Below are positions 7,381 through 14,845 of a stretch of 31,422 bases of DNA, one piece after another (positions within the stretch are counted from its first letter, which is position 1; each line of letters opens with the position of its first letter). The notes below the pieces were generated by a model. That model was not told the origin of the DNA. It did no database searches and worked only from the letters and a program-made list of their open reading frames with translations. Origin of the DNA: a virus; the IMG/VR virus record IMGVR_UViG_3300045922_000987, positions 1-31,422 of that record, one strand, 5' to 3'. The position numbers and the translations under genes are program-made.

Positions 7381-7839
7381 ATGAGTAAACATTCGATTGA
7401 TCTCTCGCAGTTCGATGATGGATTCCGCAGCGAGCAGCCCGAGGAGCGTAGCGATTTCGAGAGCGTGCCTGATGGCAAGTACCAGGTCAACGTGGAGAAG
7501 GTGGAACTGACCGAAGCGCAGTCGACCGGAAACCCGATGATCAAGTGGACGCTCCGTGTCATCGCGCCGAAATTCGTCAACCGCCTGATGTGGCGGAACA
7601 GCGTGATCACCCACAACACGCTGAAGTACGTCAAAACCGATCTGCACTTGTGCGGGCTTGATCTGGAACGGATCTCCGAATTGCCCAAACACTTGAGCAA
7701 GCTGCTGGACGTCAAGCTCGAGGTCACCAAGCGCACCAAGGGCGACAACGAGAACATCTTTTTCAATCGCCGCATCGACACCAGCCGCGAGCCGGGCAAA
7801 TTTCGCCAGGACGCCGGGGATGCCCTTGTCCCGTTCTGA
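7381..7839 (+). CDS. DUF669 protein, probable single-strand DNA binding
   Basis: A 152-residue protein with CAGGAG seven bases before its ATG. It carries the DUF669 pattern: SVPDGKYQVNVEKVELTEAQ, then GNPMIKWTLRVI, and later KLLDVKLEVTKR. These read as the strands of an OB-like fold. The protein ends in an acidic and aromatic tip, GDALVPF, similar to the DDDIPF tip through which SSB proteins recruit partners. DUF669 proteins travel with Sak4-like ATPases in phages, as here. It probably coats single-stranded DNA for recombination or replication; that function is inferred. The end overlaps the ERCC4 nuclease gene by 20 bases. Confidence 0.8.
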   Translation: MSKHSIDLSQFDDGFRSEQPEERSDFESVPDGKYQVNVEKVELTEAQSTGNPMIKWTLRVIAPKFVNRLMWRNSVITHNTLKYVKTDLHLCGLDLERISELPKHLSKLLDVKLEVTKRTKGDNENIFFNRRIDTSREPGKFRQDAGDALVPF

Positions 7840-8275
7840 GGAATCAGCTGCCACCATCGTCATCGACACCCGCAAACAGGAGCCATATTCGTTCGATCCC
7901 CGGCTGGCGGCTGCCGTGCGGCGAGCACTGCCGGCCGGGGACTACTCCATCGAGGGCTTCGAAGGTGAGGTCGCTGTTGAGCGTAAGTCTCTCGACGATT
8001 TTGTCGGGACGGTAGTCCATGCCCGGGCTCGATTCCGCCGGGAGTTGCGTGTGCTGGCCGGTTACCGGGCCACCTGTGTGGTGGTGGAGGCCAGTGTCGC
8101 CGACGTACTCCAGCGGCGATATCGAGGTGATGCCCACCCGAATGCAGTGATCGGCAGTGCTCTGTCGATCATCCTCGACTACCGCATCCCGGTGTTCTTC
8201 TGCGGCAATCGCCAGGCCGCTTGCCAGTTCACGCAGGCATACCTGCTTGCGGCGCGAAGGAGGTGGGATCGATGA
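7820..8275 (+). CDS. ERCC4-domain nuclease (XPF/Mus81 type)
   Basis: A 151-residue nuclease domain. The motif set of the ERCC4 family is complete: IDTR with D16, GDY at residues 40-42, and the signature VERKSLDD, giving E54-R55-K56 and D60. There is no C-terminal helix-hairpin-helix of the kind found in full XPF proteins; the adjacent RecD2 protein carries one instead. Such nucleases cut branched DNA such as flaps, forks or recombination intermediates. The gene overlaps the DUF669 gene by 20 bases and the RecD2 start by ATGA, so it is part of the recombination operon. Which structure it cuts cannot be seen. Confidence 0.87.
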   Translation: MPLSRSEESAATIVIDTRKQEPYSFDPRLAAAVRRALPAGDYSIEGFEGEVAVERKSLDDFVGTVVHARARFRRELRVLAGYRATCVVVEASVADVLQRRYRGDAHPNAVIGSALSIILDYRIPVFFCGNRQAACQFTQAYLLAARRRWDR

Positions 8276-10449
8276 CAGCAGACCGCACATGCATCCGCGG
8301 CACCGTGGAGACGGTGTTCTATTCGGGGCCGACGTTCAGCGCCGGACGGCTTCGGACTTCTGAAGGCGAGGATGTGAAATTCGCGGGTCGGGTATTCGTG
8401 CGAACGAGCGATGCCGTCAGGTTGGAAGGGCGGTGGGTGAACCATCCGAAATATGGCTGCCAGTTCGAGGCGGACTGTATGGGGCACGACCTGGAGATGG
8501 ACCCCGAGGGGCTGGCCAACTTCCTCGCCAATCACCCCGACGTCAAGGGCATCGGACCCGCGAAAGCGCGGCTGATTGCGGACCGGTTCGGCCGTGAGTT
8601 TGACCAAGCAACCCGCAACCGGCCAGAGGAGATTGCCGCCACGGCGAAGGTTCCGGTCGAGACTGCGATGGAGTTGCAGCGGATCTGGATCGCCAACAGC
8701 GAATTCAATACAGCGATGGCGTACCTTGCGGCGTTCGGACTGACCCACCATCAGGTCACGACGCTGGTCCGGAAGTTCGGCAGCCAAGTGGTCCCGATCT
8801 TGGAGAGCGATCCGTACCTCCTGGTGCGCGAGATTCCAGGCTTCGGCTTCAAGCGCGTGGATAAGATCGCGCGCAAGATGGGCACGCCCAAGGATCTGCC
8901 GTCGCGCATCCGCGCGGGGCTGCACTACTGCGTCCTCGAAGCTCTGGACAACGGCGACTGCTGGGTCGAATACGAGGATCTCCTTAACCGGGCCAACACT
9001 CTGCTGGTGATGGACAGCCTCGACAGCCGTGAGGTGATCGAGACCCATCTGGAAGCTCTGCTCACGGAAGGGCGCCTGATCTCTCATGCCTTTGAGCGGC
9101 TCGTGGTTGCCGATCCGGAGATCCATCGCATGGAAGCGGAGCTCGCCACTGTCTTGAGGGCGGGTGCGGCAAGCAGCCCACATTCGGTTGCCGATGTCGA
9201 TCGATTGCTCGATGCCGAGGGAGGCGAGCTCAATGCCGAACAGCGCCAGGCTGTGAGGAATGCACTGACGTACTCCATCTCGTTGATGACAGGCGGCGCG
9301 GGCAGCGGAAAGACCTATGCGGTTTCGACGATCGCCTCTATCGCCGAGCGGCTGGAACGGAAGGTTGTCCTTGCGGCTCCGACGGGCAAGGCGGCCAAGC
9401 GGCTGGAAGAGGTAGTGGGCATCGAGGCGAGCACGATCCACCGGCTCTTGGGCTTCAACGGCCACACCTATGCGCGCGATGCGCTCAACCCCGTCGAGGC
9501 CGACATCCTCGTCATCGACGAAGTCTCCATGGTGGATGTTCCGCTCGCCTGGCGGCTGTTCCAAGCGATCGACCGCTCGCGGACTGCAGTCGTGCTGGTC
9601 GGTGACCATAACCAATTGCCACCGGTAGGACCGGGGAATTTGCTCAGGGATCTGGTCCGTTCGGCGGCGATTCCAACAACCATCCTGACGCGAATCATCC
9701 GCCAGGCGGGGGTGTTGAAAGAGAACTCCACCGCGATCCTCGCTGGTGAGGTCCGGCCGACGTCGGATGTGCAGGTGGGCGCGCGCCGCCCTTGGTACGT
9801 CATCGACAAGTTCTCCGATCGGGAAGATGTCCGCAGAATGCTGCTCCTGTTGTTCGACGAGGTGTTGAGCGACCGGCTTGGGTACGACCTGATCCGCGAT
9901 GTCCAGGTGCTAACGCCAACGCACAAGGGTCCGCTCGGCACGGCGGAGTTGAACGTAGCCCTGCAACAGCTTTTGCAGAAGCGGCTGTACGGGATCACTG
10001 TTCCGCCAGTCGATCCCAACCGTCGGCCGCCGCTCTACGCCGGCGACAAGGTGATTCAGACGAAGAACGTCTACGAGTTGGGCGTGATGAATGGCGCGAT
10101 GGGTGTTGTGCTGGAGGTTCGATCGGATGGTTCGCTGTCGATCGACTTCGATGGCAGGCCGGTGGAGATCGATGCCGGGTCCGATGCCATCGGAAACATC
10201 CACCTGGCTTACGCGACGTCGATCCACAAAGTGCAGGGCTCGGAGTTCCCGTGTGCCGTTGTGATCGCCCACAAATCGCACTCCTTCATGCACCATCGCA
10301 ACCTGCTGTACACGGCAGTGACGCGTGCGAAGGAGTCGGTGATCATCCTGGGTGACCGGTGGGGCATCGACAATTGCGCGAACAAGCGACAGGTGGATCG
10401 GCGGAACACCTTCCTTTCTTTCCTGCTCGAGGGGGATCGTGATCGATGA
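8272..10449 (+). CDS. recD2: RecD2-type SF1B DNA helicase
   Basis: A 725-residue helicase, the usual RecD2 length; the ATG at 8272 has AAGGAGG eight bases upstream. The N-terminus has an OB-like segment and a helix-hairpin-helix KGIGPAKARLIADRFG at 92-107, with a second one near IPGFGFKRVDKIA. Walker A is GGAGSGKT at 341-348, Walker B is VIDEVSMVD with DEVS at 416-419, and the C-terminal motif YATSIHKVQGSEFP is present. RecD2 unwinds DNA 5'-3'. Phages carry it in replication modules. It overlaps the ERCC4 nuclease upstream and the primase downstream by ATGA, so the three are made together. Confidence 0.93.
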   Translation: MTADRTCIRGTVETVFYSGPTFSAGRLRTSEGEDVKFAGRVFVRTSDAVRLEGRWVNHPKYGCQFEADCMGHDLEMDPEGLANFLANHPDVKGIGPAKARLIADRFGREFDQATRNRPEEIAATAKVPVETAMELQRIWIANSEFNTAMAYLAAFGLTHHQVTTLVRKFGSQVVPILESDPYLLVREIPGFGFKRVDKIARKMGTPKDLPSRIRAGLHYCVLEALDNGDCWVEYEDLLNRANTLLVMDSLDSREVIETHLEALLTEGRLISHAFERLVVADPEIHRMEAELATVLRAGAASSPHSVADVDRLLDAEGGELNAEQRQAVRNALTYSISLMTGGAGSGKTYAVSTIASIAERLERKVVLAAPTGKAAKRLEEVVGIEASTIHRLLGFNGHTYARDALNPVEADILVIDEVSMVDVPLAWRLFQAIDRSRTAVVLVGDHNQLPPVGPGNLLRDLVRSAAIPTTILTRIIRQAGVLKENSTAILAGEVRPTSDVQVGARRPWYVIDKFSDREDVRRMLLLLFDEVLSDRLGYDLIRDVQVLTPTHKGPLGTAELNVALQQLLQKRLYGITVPPVDPNRRPPLYAGDKVIQTKNVYELGVMNGAMGVVLEVRSDGSLSIDFDGRPVEIDAGSDAIGNIHLAYATSIHKVQGSEFPCAVVIAHKSHSFMHHRNLLYTAVTRAKESVIILGDRWGIDNCANKRQVDRRNTFLSFLLEGDRDR

Positions 10450-13184
10450 GTGCTCCCGTGGAGGTGCAAGAGTATTACCGGCGGCTGACCGATTTAGATA
10501 TCGGCGAGCTGGCGCGTGAACTGCTCGACGGCCGGATCATGCAGGAGTCTGACCGGACGCTTTTCTGCGACTGTCCGAACCACCGCAGCCAGTCGCAGCG
10601 TTCACTGCACGTCATGCTCGATCGGCAGGGCTGGTATTGTTTCGGCTGCGGTGTTGGCGGCGACGTACTCCAACTTGTCGAGTTCGTCCGGTTCGGGGTC
10701 GTCACGCGCGGCCGATCGGGAGCGATGCCCGAATCGCACCGGCAGGCCCGCGACTTCCTCGCCGAACGCGTCGGGCTTCCCTCCCTGTCGCGCCTTGGCC
10801 GCAACGCTGAGGAGATCTCCGAGGTCGAGGAGGAACACCGCCTCAGCCTTCGGGTGCGGGAAGCGTTAACGGCACTGGCCGACGTGTATCACCAACGGTT
10901 GATCGGGAACGCCGAAGTGCTCGGATGGTTTCAAGCGAAGTACGGCATTGGGTTCGAGACCACTGCAAGGCTGAAGATCGGTTTCGCGGACAACGCGGAA
11001 CCCAGTCCTGCGCGTGTCCTTCAAGAAGGCCCCAGTGCTTTCAGCCTGCGGGAACTGACTGCCACTTCGGCATTCCGGCCAACGGCGCAGGACGGTGTCG
11101 TTCCTTTCTTTGATGGGCGTATTGTGTTTCCGTATTGGAGCCGCGGGCATGTCGTCTTCATGATTGGGCGCCGGACTCCATGGACACCAGAGTTCGAGTG
11201 GGAGAAGTCCAAGTACAAGAAGCTGCCTGTCCGGAACGACCGAAACAACAGCCACGTAGCGCTGTGCATCCGGAACGATGTTCTGTACAACGAAGACGTG
11301 CTGGTCACGCGCCCGGAGCGGGTCGTCATCACCGAGGGGGTGACCGACTGCATTTCGCTCATGGAGAAGGGCTTCCCTGCGGTATCGCCCGTCACCGTGC
11401 AAATCCGCGACGCTGACTGGGATCGACTCCTCCCGAAGCTCGCCGGCGTGAAGACCGTGTTCATCTGCCAGGACAACGAGGTCTCGCAGGCCGGTACACA
11501 AGGCGCGCTGAAGACGGCGCGCATCCTTGCCGAACACGGTATCGCAACGCGCGTGGCCATCTTGCCGTTGGGGGACAAGCAACTCGCCGCACGCCAGGCA
11601 TTGGCATCGGCGCCAGCTGACAGCTCAGAAACACAGCGGCTACTGGCGGAGGCGAAGATCGACGTCAACGAGTTCTTCGCCTCGGGCAAGACAGCGGCTG
11701 ATTTCGAAGCCATCCTCACCGCCGCCCAAACGCCGCTCGAGATGGCAATCGCGAAGCTGCAGCCCGGTGCGCAGGACCTGGCGACGCTACTCGACCCGAT
11801 CCTGGCCGAGGTCCATCAACTCGATCCCATCGAGCAGCCGCGCTACCTGAAGCTGATCCAGGCGAAGTGTGGCAAGGGACAACTCCCGATGTCGGCATTG
11901 CGGCAGCAGATGAAGGTGGTCCGGATTGACACTCCGCGAGGGAGCCGATCGCGCCAGCAATCCGCCGCAGCCGCCAAACCGGGCGTGCAGTCATGGCGCG
12001 ATTCCCTTCTACTCAACCTGAACGGGACAGTGAAACCAGTGCTCGCCAACGCGATCACGGCGCTTCGGTGCGCGCCCGAGTGGTCGGGTGTCCTCGCCTA
12101 CAACGAGTTCGCCCACTTCAACGTCATTCAGAAGCCTGCGCCATGGATGACGCCGGACGCCAGTTTACCGGTGGATTGGTGCCCGAATGACGACATTCTG
12201 GCGACCGATTGGCTGCACCACCAGGGCATCTACGTGTCGGTGGAAAGTGCGGCCCAGGCAGTGGAGTCCGTCGCGCGAGAGCGGCTATTCCATCCGGTCC
12301 GCGAATATCTCAAGAACCTGACGTGGGATGGATCACCGAGGCTTCATCTCTGGCTGTCGGACTATCTGGGCGTTCCCCCGTCACCTTATGCTGCAGCGGT
12401 CGGATCCAGGTGGATGATCTCAGCGGTGGCTCGCGTGTTCGAGCCGGGCTGCAAGGCGGACTGCTGCCTGATCCTCGAAGGCGAACAGGGCATCCGGAAG
12501 TCCACCGCCCTGCGCATCCTCGCCCAGCCGTGGTTCACCGACGAGATCGCCGACATCGGCTCGAAGGATGCTGCGCTGCAGACCCGTGGTGTCTGGGTGA
12601 TCGAGATCGCTGAGTTGGACTCGTTGTCCCGGTCCGACATCGGCAAGATCAAGGCGTTCATGAGTCGCGGCGCCGATCGCTTCCGTCCTCCTTACGGGAA
12701 GCGGCCCATCGAGTCACCGCGCCAGTGTGTTTTTGCCGGCAGCGTGAATCATGCAGCCTACCTGCGTGACGAAACCGGTGGGCGCCGATTTTGGCCGGTC
12801 GAATGCAAAGCCCCGGTGATCGATGTCGAGTCGCTGGCGGAGAACCGGGATCAGCTCTGGGCCGAAGCGACAGCGCTGTATTTCGATGGGAAACCGTGGT
12901 GGCTCGATTCGGTGGCTCTCAACCGCGAAGCGGCTCAGGAGCAGGCTGAGCGGTACGAAGGCGACCCATGGGACGAACTGATCCTCGAGTGGGCGGCAGG
13001 ACGCGACTCCGTATCGATCGCTGATGTCCTCAGCATGTGCCTCGACAAGAAGAAGGACATGTGGACGCAATGGGACCGCAATCGCGTGGCGCGTTGCCTG
13101 CGGGCGAATGGGTGGACACGCTTCAATGCCGGATCGCGCGGCGCAAGAGAGTGGCGGTATCGGCGGCCAACATTCGCGGAGTGA
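10446..13184 (+). CDS. Primase-helicase: CHC2 zinc finger, Toprim-like and VirE-type ATPase
   Basis: A 912-residue three-part replication protein. Residues 41-68 are a CHC2-type zinc finger (C43, H46, C65, C68; QGWYCFGCGVGGD). A Toprim-like core follows: RVVITEGVTD with E297, then VFICQDNEVSQAG with D343. The C-terminal half is a virulence-associated E (VirE) ATPase: LTWDGSPRLHLWLSDYLG, Walker A GEQGIRKST at 679-687, Walker B VWVIEIAELD, then FAGSVNHAAYLRDETGGRRF. It would prime and unwind phage DNA. Toprim normally shows DxD where this has DNE, so the metal site may be altered. The repeat array begins five bases after its stop, which suggests a link to an origin. It overlaps recD2 by ATGA. 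Confidence 0.9.
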   Translation: MSAPVEVQEYYRRLTDLDIGELARELLDGRIMQESDRTLFCDCPNHRSQSQRSLHVMLDRQGWYCFGCGVGGDVLQLVEFVRFGVVTRGRSGAMPESHRQARDFLAERVGLPSLSRLGRNAEEISEVEEEHRLSLRVREALTALADVYHQRLIGNAEVLGWFQAKYGIGFETTARLKIGFADNAEPSPARVLQEGPSAFSLRELTATSAFRPTAQDGVVPFFDGRIVFPYWSRGHVVFMIGRRTPWTPEFEWEKSKYKKLPVRNDRNNSHVALCIRNDVLYNEDVLVTRPERVVITEGVTDCISLMEKGFPAVSPVTVQIRDADWDRLLPKLAGVKTVFICQDNEVSQAGTQGALKTARILAEHGIATRVAILPLGDKQLAARQALASAPADSSETQRLLAEAKIDVNEFFASGKTAADFEAILTAAQTPLEMAIAKLQPGAQDLATLLDPILAEVHQLDPIEQPRYLKLIQAKCGKGQLPMSALRQQMKVVRIDTPRGSRSRQQSAAAAKPGVQSWRDSLLLNLNGTVKPVLANAITALRCAPEWSGVLAYNEFAHFNVIQKPAPWMTPDASLPVDWCPNDDILATDWLHHQGIYVSVESAAQAVESVARERLFHPVREYLKNLTWDGSPRLHLWLSDYLGVPPSPYAAAVGSRWMISAVARVFEPGCKADCCLILEGEQGIRKSTALRILAQPWFTDEIADIGSKDAALQTRGVWVIEIAELDSLSRSDIGKIKAFMSRGADRFRPPYGKRPIESPRQCVFAGSVNHAAYLRDETGGRRFWPVECKAPVIDVESLAENRDQLWAEATALYFDGKPWWLDSVALNREAAQEQAERYEGDPWDELILEWAAGRDSVSIADVLSMCLDKKKDMWTQWDRNRVARCLRANGWTRFNAGSRGAREWRYRRPTFAE

Positions 13185-13317
13185 AGGTGTGTTCCAGTCT
13201 CACCCCGTGTTCCAGTCGGTGTTCCAGTCGCGTGTTCCAGTCTAAGTGCCTTGTTTTCAAGGCGGTGTTCCAGTGTTCCAGTCATTCAACGCGCGCGCAC
13301 GCGAGAGAGGAATTGAA
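13185..13317. repeat. First repeat cluster: six same-strand copies of GTGTTCCAGT
   Basis: Six exact copies begin at 13189, 13207, 13219, 13232, 13265 and 13273. The last two overlap to form an 18-base doublet. The start-to-start spacings are 18, 12, 13, 33 and 8 bases. Most copies are followed by C. A purine-pyrimidine alternating stretch (ACGCGCGCGCACGCG, 13289-13303) follows. Spacing is too irregular and too short for CRISPR. The position right after the primase-helicase gene suggests replication iterons or operators. Confidence 0.85.
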
Positions 13318-14118
13318 ATGCATAGTTCCACCACCCGGATCGACACACACGGTTCAAATTTTTATGGAAAGAGTACAGAACCCGTCTGCGCGACTGGAAC
13401 ACTGGAACACGGGCCACAAAGTCTATTGCCATCAGAGACTTCCGGTGTTCCAGTAAAGTCCGGCGCTGATTCTGAGACTGGAACACTGGAACACCAATCG
13501 CAGGTTGAGATGTTCGTATCGACTTGCCTGCGAACGTGGACCACCGACCAGCCACAAATCTTCGCGCGTGATGTTCAGATCAACGACACCGCTTACCGAC
13601 GCCTCGACCCTGAGTATTTCGCCTGGCTCCGCTCGAAGATGACGATGGCGAAGCTGGCCGCCAATGCCGGGCAACTCAACCGCGATGAGTTCGATTCGCT
13701 CCGGGCGAGGTTCAACATCATTCAGGATTGGGCCATCCGTCGATTCGGCGAGCCCGCATTGCTGGAAGGTGTCCGCGGCCTCGACACGCAAACCTACACG
13801 CCGCCAGTCGCCGAACCGGATTCTCCTCCGCAGCCGAGCCGACCCGCAGAGGCAGTAAAGGACACCGTCCTGGCGAAGGTCGATGCGATCCGAGAGCGAG
13901 CAGTGAGCCTGGGATGGACCACGGACCAACTCTACGCCACAGGCCCGTCCGGCAGGTTTGGCGTCTCTTACGACCGCGGCCTGGTTTGCTACCTGAAACC
14001 TCACGACGAGATTGGTGAGGTTACGAGCCAGTCGATCGAGATCATCCTGCCCAATGGTGTGCGGCAGCGGTTCTACAACATGCTCGTCGAGCAGCCATGG
14101 ATTACACGCCTCCGTTGA
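13318..14118 (+). CDS. Unknown phage protein with repeat-encoded N-terminus
   Basis: A 266-residue reading; AGAGAGG lies seven bases before the ATG at 13318, which decides this start. A shorter start at 13510 (MFVSTCLRTWTT) is possible, because the first 64 residues are low in complexity and overlap the second repeat cluster, which encodes GTLEH twice. The part from about residue 65 looks like a genuine folded protein: a helical region (YFAWLRSKMTMAKLAANAG, then NIIQDWAIRRFGEPALLEG), a proline-rich linker (PPQPSRPAE), and a C-terminal domain with GRFGVSYDRGLVCYLKPHDE and IEIILPNGVRQRFYNML. I recognise no family. It follows the primase-helicase and may work at the repeats, by position only. 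Confidence 0.65.
   Translation: MHSSTTRIDTHGSNFYGKSTEPVCATGTLEHGPQSLLPSETSGVPVKSGADSETGTLEHQSQVEMFVSTCLRTWTTDQPQIFARDVQINDTAYRRLDPEYFAWLRSKMTMAKLAANAGQLNRDEFDSLRARFNIIQDWAIRRFGEPALLEGVRGLDTQTYTPPVAEPDSPPQPSRPAEAVKDTVLAKVDAIRERAVSLGWTTDQLYATGPSGRFGVSYDRGLVCYLKPHDEIGEVTSQSIEIILPNGVRQRFYNMLVEQPWITRLR
13393..13494. repeat. Second repeat cluster: inverted doublets of GTGTTCCAGT
   Basis: Four inverted copies (ACTGGAACAC) begin at 13393, 13401, 13477 and 13485, as two overlapping doublets, with one direct copy at 13445. The 19-base word GACTGGAACACTGGAACAC is exact at 13392-13410 and 13476-13494, and its inverse is exact at 13265-13283. The inverted doublets could fold against the direct doublet as long hairpins. 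An AT-rich patch (13353-13370) lies between the two clusters, as in origins that melt beside iterons. Confidence 0.85.
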
Positions 14119-14285
14119 TTGCTGAGTAGACAGTTTGCCGATCGCGTGAGTATCTATTGTCAGGGGCTCGGTTCGATAGGCCGGCGCAAAGCGCACCCTC
14201 CGGAAGAATCTCCTACAACGGATACCGAGAGACGGGACTCTCACCAATCTCCTTCCCTGTGCTGTCGTACCCGAAGTGTGCCTTG
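14119..14285. other. Intergenic region without a clear gene
   Basis: 167 bases between the unknown repeat-region gene and the 111-residue gene. A reading frame starting with TTG at 14157 runs into the downstream gene, but its first 43 residues look non-coding and have no ribosome binding site. A GGTTCGA word at 14170-14176 resembles a tRNA T-loop but has no matching stem. Nothing else stands out. Confidence 0.4.
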
Positions 14286-14621
14286 ATGAAGCCTGACCAG
14301 AAGATCCCCTACTATGCGCCGGATGGACGGTCGCTTGGATTCCGTACTGCCGAGGCAGCCAAGCGGTTGATCGACGGCGGATTCGTGAAGCCGTCCTACG
14401 GACGCAAGGGCCACTTGAAGGCTATCTGGTTGCGGCGCGAGGACGGCACGAGTCCGGTTGAGGCACGCGTGAAGCTCGGCACACGCTACAGCTTCATCGA
14501 GACGCTGGAGAACGGTCGCTGCTGGAGGCTTCGGAAGCTCAGGTTGCGCGATGAGGATGGCGTCGAGTTTAACGTCGAGCCGGCGTTCTTCTCGGTGGTG
14601 CAGGGATGCGTAGCCCGATGA
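14286..14621 (+). CDS. Small unknown phage protein
   Basis: A 111-residue protein (MKPDQKIPYYAPDGRSLGFR) with a strand-rich middle and C-terminus: GRKGHLKAIWLRRED, then KLGTRYSFIETLENGRCWRL, ending DEDGVEFNVEPAFFSVVQGC. The ribosome binding site before the ATG is poor, so an upstream start cannot be excluded. No family is recognised. Its stop overlaps the start of a 37-residue basic peptide by ATGA. It lies between the replication genes and the methyltransferases. Confidence 0.6.
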   Translation: MKPDQKIPYYAPDGRSLGFRTAEAAKRLIDGGFVKPSYGRKGHLKAIWLRREDGTSPVEARVKLGTRYSFIETLENGRCWRLRKLRLRDEDGVEFNVEPAFFSVVQGCVAR

Positions 14622-14731
14622 CGAGCCGCAAGCCCAAGCAAGGTGGACGCTTCATTGCCTGGATGCGCGGCGCGTTCACGAGCCGGTCGGCGAGTCGGCC
14701 CAAGCGGCGGCCGCGCCGTAAGGCACGTTGA
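14618..14731 (+). CDS. 37-residue strongly basic peptide
   Basis: A short frame that starts by ATGA overlap with the previous gene and ends TGA at 14731. It reads MTSRKPKQGGRFIAWMRGAF, then a tail of arginine, lysine, serine and proline ending KARR-like. Thirteen or so of 37 residues are arginine or lysine, with no acidic residue. The translational coupling and clean frame support a real gene. A DNA-binding or polymerase-binding mini-protein is possible; the function is unknown. Confidence 0.45.
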   Translation: MTSRKPKQGGRFIAWMRGAFTSRSASRPKRRPRRKAR

Positions 14732-14845
14732 GGTCCATTGGGTCCTCGGAAGAGGCTCTGGGCGGCGGGTGAGACGATTGCACGCTGAGCCTAGCGGCTG
14801 GACTGAATTTCCGGTTGACAGGTTGACACTCCGGTTGACGCGAAC

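Noticed and set aside
8179-9615. Minus-strand frame of about 478 codons opposite recD2
   Set aside because: It overlaps a gene with complete helicase motifs and has shadow-like composition.
13037-13456. Plus-strand frame of 139 codons through the first repeat cluster
   Set aside because: Its apparent CSS and VFQS repeats come only from the DNA repeats, and its first half lies inside the primase gene in another frame.
13189-13494. CRISPR array
   Set aside because: The repeat word is only 10 bases, occurs on both strands, and its spacing varies from 8 to over 80 bases.
14170-14176. tRNA T-loop-like GGTTCGA
   Set aside because: The flanking bases cannot form the T stem, and no acceptor or anticodon arms fit.
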